This document shows positions 40,001 to 47,545 of a stretch of 64,000 nucleotides of DNA, in pieces. The position numbers and the translations under genes are program-made. Below the pieces are notes generated by a model. It was given only the letters and a program-made list of their open reading frames with translations, ran no database searches and was not told the DNA's origin. Each line of letters opens with the position of its first letter. The first letter of the stretch is position 1. Source of the stretch: Halictus rubicundus (Eukaryota > Arthropoda > Insecta > Hymenoptera > Halictidae); assembly GCF_050948215.1 (NCBI RefSeq), contig NC_135156.1, positions 18,647,257 through 18,711,256 on the forward strand. Reading direction: 5' to 3'.

Positions 40001-42581
40001 ATATTTAGATTCTACCATTTTCAAGGGATACCATATTTAGGAGGTTCCACATTTAGGGGATGCTTTTTTAGGAGATGCTATTTTTAGGGGTTGCTATATT
40101 TAGGCTGTACCATCTTTAGGGGATGCTATTTTTAGGGGCTGTTGTATTTAGGATCGTATTATTTTTGGTACACTATTGCGTCTTCTAATGAGCGACCAAT
40201 TTTCTAAGTGAATTAACAATATAGCATACTGTTAAACTCCTATTTCTTCTCATTTGAATATATTCGACCGAGTACATAGTTAAATTGAATACAGTCTTCA
40301 AGTTCATCCTTTCTCCGATTTCACTACAATACTTTCGCAACGTCCGACGATTGTCAAGATCAGGACAAAAAGATCCATCAACGCCAAAGTCAATCGAACG
40401 TTGTAACGAACCCATCGTTTCGACCAACTGGCAAAAACACAGTCCACCCTCCAGCCCAAGCATCTTCAACTTCCCCCTGAACTTCCTCGAGCTTGCCCCA
40501 CTCCCCTAATCATCGATCACTCTTCAGACAGAGCTGTGACCTCGTGAACCTTTAGATTCCGTATCCGTGGACATGATGATGGAGGAAATGTGCCTATCGG
40601 ACGAGACCTCTCTGGGGCCTGGTCGGCGATCCTCGTTCTTCGAGGTCGACAAGAATCACGGGGAAGAGGCGATCAATACCGGAAGTCCTTACCCGGCCCA
40701 GGACGAAGAAATGGAGCAGGAGAACACGGAACCGGAAGCGATCGATACGCCGGACGAGGAGCCGAGGAGGCAGCCGGATCCGGAGGAACATCCTGCCAGA
40801 GATAAGCAAACGTCCGACGTGGAAGAAGACATCCCCCCGAAGAGGATCAAGCTGATGACTGATGAACCAAGGACATGGAACTCGCCAGCGGCTACATTGA
40901 AAGCCTCCGGACAGCCACCGAGAAGAAGCCAGCAGGTTGATTTATCTCACGGACCCAGGATCACCAAGATCGAGACTGTCCGGTGCAGCTTGCCCCAGAA
41001 ACTCGACAGATACGAGCCTAATCGGAGAACACTGACCCGGTCGGTGTACCCCGATAAGACCATAGACAGTTTTTCCTCGAACATCACTGTTCGATTGAAA
41101 GACACTCGACTGGATCTATCTCCGGGATCGAGGATCTCCAAAACGGAGGCTTACGATGCTTCTCCATTGATAACGCGCGATCAGGTCAACCCTGCTAGCA
41201 TGTTCAGTCCTGGATACTCGGAGAGCAGCCTCAGCTTCTCCGCGAATAAGAGTTTCGATCATTTGAAAGGTAGGATCAGAGTTTTAGGCATCTTTCCGAA
41301 TTTTTTTTTCAAGTCATTTTAGGGTGTGGATTTTTTGGGAAGTGGAGAATATTTTTAAATTAAATAATAAAAATAATACCAGCGATGTTTCGTGTCAACA
41401 GCTGATCAGATATCGCTGTACGAGGGATCTGTTCAAGGTTTCAACCCTAGCTCCGATACATCAGAACATGCACTAGACACTAGCTTCAAGGCGCAGCCTC
41501 CTGTGGGAAGAGCTCGAGACCTTCCGCGTAATTATTTTCCACGAGATTCTGCGACCGGATAATGCTAGATTATTGAACATGCTTTGTTTTCATTGCAGAG
41601 ATCAGCTTCAGTAATATACTGAAGCCAACCGGCAACAAAGGCAGCAAACATCTCTTCTGAAGTTCAGACATTTTTGTGACACTTATTCGAGACAACACTG
41701 ATTCTCCTAACACTGGACTACTTTGAAAAAATTCATAATTTCAATTACATTTTCCTGCAATCTATTTTCAGTACTGAAAGTGCGAAGGACGATGTTCATC
41801 TGAAAAAATATTATACTATTTTACACCACGATCAATAAAATTCTACACTCGAAAGTAGTTGCTCGAATCGATGCGACAGACCACAAGCTTCAATCAAATC
41901 CACCGAACCCAGAAGGGTTCCCACAAAATTCGAAACTACGTGCGAATGTCAACTTAATTTGGTAAAACAATGTCCAGTTAATTTTGCGAATCTATGTCCA
42001 CTTAATCCCCGACGGTACGTACGTATCCTTATTTTTTTCAAAATCGTATAAAATAAGGGTTTACTATGTCTACTCGATTTATGTCCAAAACACGGGTCTA
42101 GCCACGGACATATATCGTCAAGGAGATACTATTCTTTGATCCACGCGACCTTACACTCCTCGGCGACCTTATACCCTGCAAGTGGGGATAGTTCTGGGAC
42201 TTTTATCGGCTAGGCATTCGGGACATATGGAGAGTAAACACTGTACAGTGAATTCTCGATATATATTCGCGACGTTTATCATCCAGGCCTCGGCGACATA
42301 TATAGAGTATCTGTATCTGTTCTTGTCCGCAGAAATTCGCGTGATCGCTCATAGGTTGCGTTTGAGAGAGGGAGGGTGAGGGAGACGGTCTGAGACGCAC
42401 CCTGACTAATATTCGAGGGAAATTACGCGTGCTTCGAGCTGGCAGGGGTAATTTCCACCCTGAAAAGCGTCTCGGCTCGCTTCCGTGCTAAGAAACCGGG
42501 GAACGGAAGCGGAGAAGTCGCGGGAAAGTGGAGAAACCGTGGATGGATCGTCGGATAGAGAGAAAGAGAGACCAGAAGAGC

Positions 42582-42621
<40 letters not shown>

Positions 42622-45600
42622 AGACGAACGCTCGCCCTGGAGATAGAAAGTAGGTCCTTTAAAGCGTCCCTTTGTGAGGCCACTCTTTAAAAACCGTTCC
42701 AGCCGACGTTTAATCCTCCCGCTGGATGTTTATGAATCGTTTAAGAACGAATGCCCGGCTGATTAGCCGCGTTGATAAAACGGCCAACTCGCCGGATTCT
42801 CTGCAGAGATTAGGTGAATTACAGGCTTTGACTCGGTCGCGTCGTTCACGATCGTAGAGTTTCCACTGTTCGAGGGCCAACTGGTCGAACGGAACTCGAG
42901 AGTGGTCTTATAATTGGGCGAAAGTTGAGGGCTCTTCCTCGAGAACACTTCCGCCATCTTGAATCGCACTCTCGACCACCACTTCCGCGGCCATATTGGC
43001 TTGTATCGAAGCTCAATGCGCGGCTGTTGTCAACAATATTTACTCGAGAGAGGACGGAACACCGAGGAGACCGACTTCTGTTTGTTGTATACACGCGTGA
43101 CGGGAGCAATAAATAAAAGAGCCTCGCGGTAAAAGTTCCCCCTTAAAACCGTTGACTCGCCCACGAAATTTGCGATCGCAGCGTTTGTTTATTGTTCACG
43201 AAGAACGGACGACGACGAATTTTCACAACGGATTGTCCGGTAATCTTGTTTGCTTCAGAGTTCTTTTATACTAAACGGTATACCTCTCACGGGATGGAGC
43301 GGCCGATATATAGGCTCATTAATTTTTCCGTCCGCTTTCCCTCGCGTTATACGAGCAAACAGGCAAATATTTCTCCGCACGCGAATTTTTCCCGGTGCGC
43401 GTTCCGGACGACGAATTTCGCAAGGAGTTTCGCCGGTGTACAGAACTTTCCGGAAAAATTTCGATAACGGTTCGTCGAAGCTCCGCCGAATGATCGACGC
43501 GATAAATCCGACGCGATTTAAAGGATCGCGGCCGATAGACCCCGGGATAAATCACACGAAAATTAGAGGATCCGTGGAGGATCCGGCCGAGGGATCGACA
43601 ACCCCCGTTTTTGCGCAAGGATCTCCTGCTGGCCTCGCGTTTTATCACCGTCTGTCGATAGCAGCCTCGTCTAACCTACCCAGTTGCCCGAATATTCCCT
43701 CGATCGCGTTTTCCCATAATTAGACTGTTTTCCCGCGAAAGACCAGTCTTCTAGAATACTTTTCACGATTTTAAATCCATTCGAATCTTTGCGCATTGTT
43801 TTCTGCGCGATCCCAAATGGAGATCATGGTAATTCACCAGTTAACCGCGGAGATTAATTTTGAAAATTCCTCACGGGCGCGGAATTAAAATCAAGCAATG
43901 ATAAATTTGACGGAAAAAGTAAAGCAAAATGAGAAAGAATCAGATTTTTATTCGATAAGAACTTAACAATTCATTAAGGTCAACCGCACCGCAATAGAGA
44001 TTTGGTCAGTTAATCATTCGATAGAAGTGGAAAGAATGTTTATATTTGTTGTATACGCCTTTATATTAATTCTTGGATGGTGCCTATAACTGCGGATTTT
44101 ACGCACTTACAGATTTCGACCGAATTAAGCGAAAATGTCAGCGATTAGGCTCACAGAAACGGCTTGCCAGAACCGATAAGTTCCGGAGAGCGTCTCGAGG
44201 AGTTAAAGACGGAGGGTTCGGTTAATAAATAGTTTACGAACGGTGGACTAATGAAGATTGTTTATCGAAGCCCTGTGTAAGCTGGTCCCGAAGCTGGAGG
44301 ACCGTCGAGAGAGTCAATATCCTCGGGAAAACGGTTAACAAGATCAGAAGTCCTTTGCGATCGGATCGATATCGCCGAACTCGGACGCGTGTGTAACTAG
44401 TTCTTAATAATGTTGGCTCTCTCGCGGTACCAATTATAATTAACGTTACACGTCCAACACACCGTTGACTCCAACGTGTCGCAAAGAAGCTTCGTTGAAA
44501 ATTCCAATTTCTTCAAATCACTTCACGTATTTTATACAGGGTGCAGCGCGAAAATACGATCGGGCGATGGGTGATTCGACGTGTGGAAATAAATCGAACA
44601 ATAGGAATAACATCTTTTTGTTCGACGCCTCGTTCTCGAGAAAATTGAGTTTAGAGATCCATACGGTTCCCGCGCTTTAGTACAGTGATCTCTTTGTATA
44701 TGTCGCCGAGGCCTGGATGGTAAACGTCGCGGAATTCTCCCCACTACTGCGGGGTATACTCGGACATCGAGGAGTGTAAACATAACATCTCCTGGACGAT
44801 GCAAGACCCGTGTTGTTGACATATATCGAGAATTCACTGCACTCGATTTTCTCGAGATTGAAGGTTCGGATGAGAGAATGTTGTTCTAAAATTTTGTCTC
44901 ATTTTTTAATGTAGAATCACCCCCCACCCGGTGGTATTACGATCTCCGTTCCGCTTTGTGTGTATCTTCAATTTATCATCGGAAGTTTCATCGATTCGAA
45001 GCTTCGATTCGCGGTGCGTTTTTTTTTCTCTTTTCTTCGTGGAACGGCGATCGTGACTCTAAAAGAATACGGCGGCAGCTGAACCGTATGTTCGACCATA
45101 AATCATCGTTATCGCGAAGAAATATACAAGGGAACGAGCGCAGTCACGACCGCAAATAAATCTGCACGGCGTTTAGCAGCGGCGCGCCGCGTACACGCAC
45201 AAACGAGGCTCGTAAGTTAGGTTAATTACGGCCGTGCGCGGGCACGTCGCGCGATTATACTACACCGGGAAACCGGAAACGGATCAAGGTCTTGCCTGGT
45301 CTTCCACGGAAAATACCCCGGGGCGCTTCCAACGAGCTCCAACGAAAATTTATTCGGGCTGGTTCTCTTCTTAAATCGCTAATTCAGTGGACGACAATTA
45401 ATGTTTGTGGGCATGTTGTTTCGCTAATTCAGACTAGCCCCAAGACTTTAAACATTTTTAAACACCCTGTATATAATTTTTATCATCATTGTGTCATTTG
45501 CATTTTTGCCCGCGACATTAAAGATTTGTACCGCGGACGTTGTAATGTCAGTTTTGAGCTGTTTAGTTAATTGAATCAATTTTAGAATCTAGTAATTTTA

Positions 45601-47488
45601 GAATTATCGTTAAAACCGTTGGACGAATTAAAATGTCTGATCTGCTCAAGAAACAGTCAGGTGATAGACTCTGATTCGTTCAACGAATAACAGAATGAAT
45701 ACAGATCCGTCGATAAAAGCGTTGTACACCTAATTACGAGCATAAGGAAAAATCTTTCGCGAGTCTCCTCTTCCCGGGTAAGACTCTGATAAATTTAATC
45801 GGGGTTTAAAAACGGAGAGGTTCCGGAAATAGAATTCGGATCGTCTCTCTCGCGACTGTTCGCGAGTCCATTAGCCTAATCCGGTGGGGACGTCGATCGA
45901 CGGGGCCCGCGGTAGTTACAGGTCGAATAGATTCTCCCGAGGAAAATCTCCCTAGGCCGTATAACCAGATCGAGCACCGTCGTCGGCGGAGATCGTTTTA
46001 TCGGTGCGAGCTAGCTCGTGGAGCGCTGACTCGGTTTCCCATTTTTATGCGGCGATCGTAACTCAACCGAGGGCCGAGATCGTAAAACGGCTCCATGCTG
46101 CCTGATTCGAATGTTGCGCGGTTTTTATCGCTTAATGCCCTCTGGGAGGGAAGAAGCTGCCGTCGAAGCTGATAAAACAGCTGCAAAGAGAGAGAGAGAG
46201 AGAGAAAACGTTGCTTGGCTCGGCGTTTGCCTTGGAGAACGCCGACTTCCGGTCTACTCTGGTTCGGGACAGGCCGATTCCGGTCACGTATCCGTAAAAC
46301 CAGCGACCAGCCTCGCGAGAACGAGATAGAAATCTAGAGGAAGGTCAGCGGAATTCCAAGGAGGAATTGTCGCTAGGACGAGGCCCCCTCAGGACAAGAT
46401 GGCCGACGGCGCGCCGGAAGTCTGTCTTTCAGATGCTACATTCCGATGGGCGTACTTCCGGCAAGTTGCTCTCAATTCGGTTGGAAGGTTGCACGATTTA
46501 ATGCAAGAATATTTCTCATAAATGCATGTAATCCGCAGTCTATTAGGAAGCACAGCGTCGCGTGACCGAGATGGTCGACGTTGCGATAAAATGGCGCCCC
46601 GGTCGAACCAATCGTTAAAAAGAAAACTGAACCCCGGACCGATGCGAGGAAAATCGATTGATAACGAAAACGTCGATCGAACTAACAAAACAAATTATAA
46701 AATGAGAAATGTTTAACAGACTAGAACACGTAGACAAGTGTTGTAACAGATTACAACTCTACAACTCCCGGAGACGATTTTTAAAGAAGCGAGTTGAATG
46801 ATAAACAATTGAACACATTGATTTGCCTACGATCTCGACACACATCACTTCTAGGTAAAACTTTAATTTTCGATGATCAAGATCATTTCAAGGTCATGTT
46901 ATTATACACACTTGAATGCATTCTTCGATCGGTTACACGATGCAATAAAAAAAAATGTAGTTATGTACGTAACAAGTATTTTATTGCATCGCAATAACCT
47001 GGAGACGTTTAGGTGGTCTTACTTAAAAGGACCACCCTGTATAAGCCATTAGACTTCCACGTTGTTAGTTTCGCGACCATCGAGCCGTCAAACAGGATTT
47101 TTCAAATCGAATAAATCGTTCAGCTCTCGAAACTATTTCGAGAGGTCGGAAACGGCTCGTTCCGATTCTTGGGCACTCTTACCGTCGAATCGGGCTGCTC
47201 CATAATTAAGAGAAATCGCGGATTACTCTCGGGTATAACGCCTAATGCACGCGTCCGAGCGATATTAACGAGCCCGGGAAGTTCGGAGATTAAAGCGATG
47301 GCCGCGGTTCGAGAATCTAGTTTGAAAGTCTACGTTCTTCGGCCGCGGAATTATGAATTTCCGTCTTTTATTAAAACCGTCCGATTTATTTTGTGTCCGG
47401 GGGAAGTCCGACGAACTTCGAAATCGAGCCTCGAGCCTCGATATACATATACAATCGAGAGAGACAGAGAAAGAGAGAGAGAGGGAGA

Positions 47489-47545
<57 letters not shown>

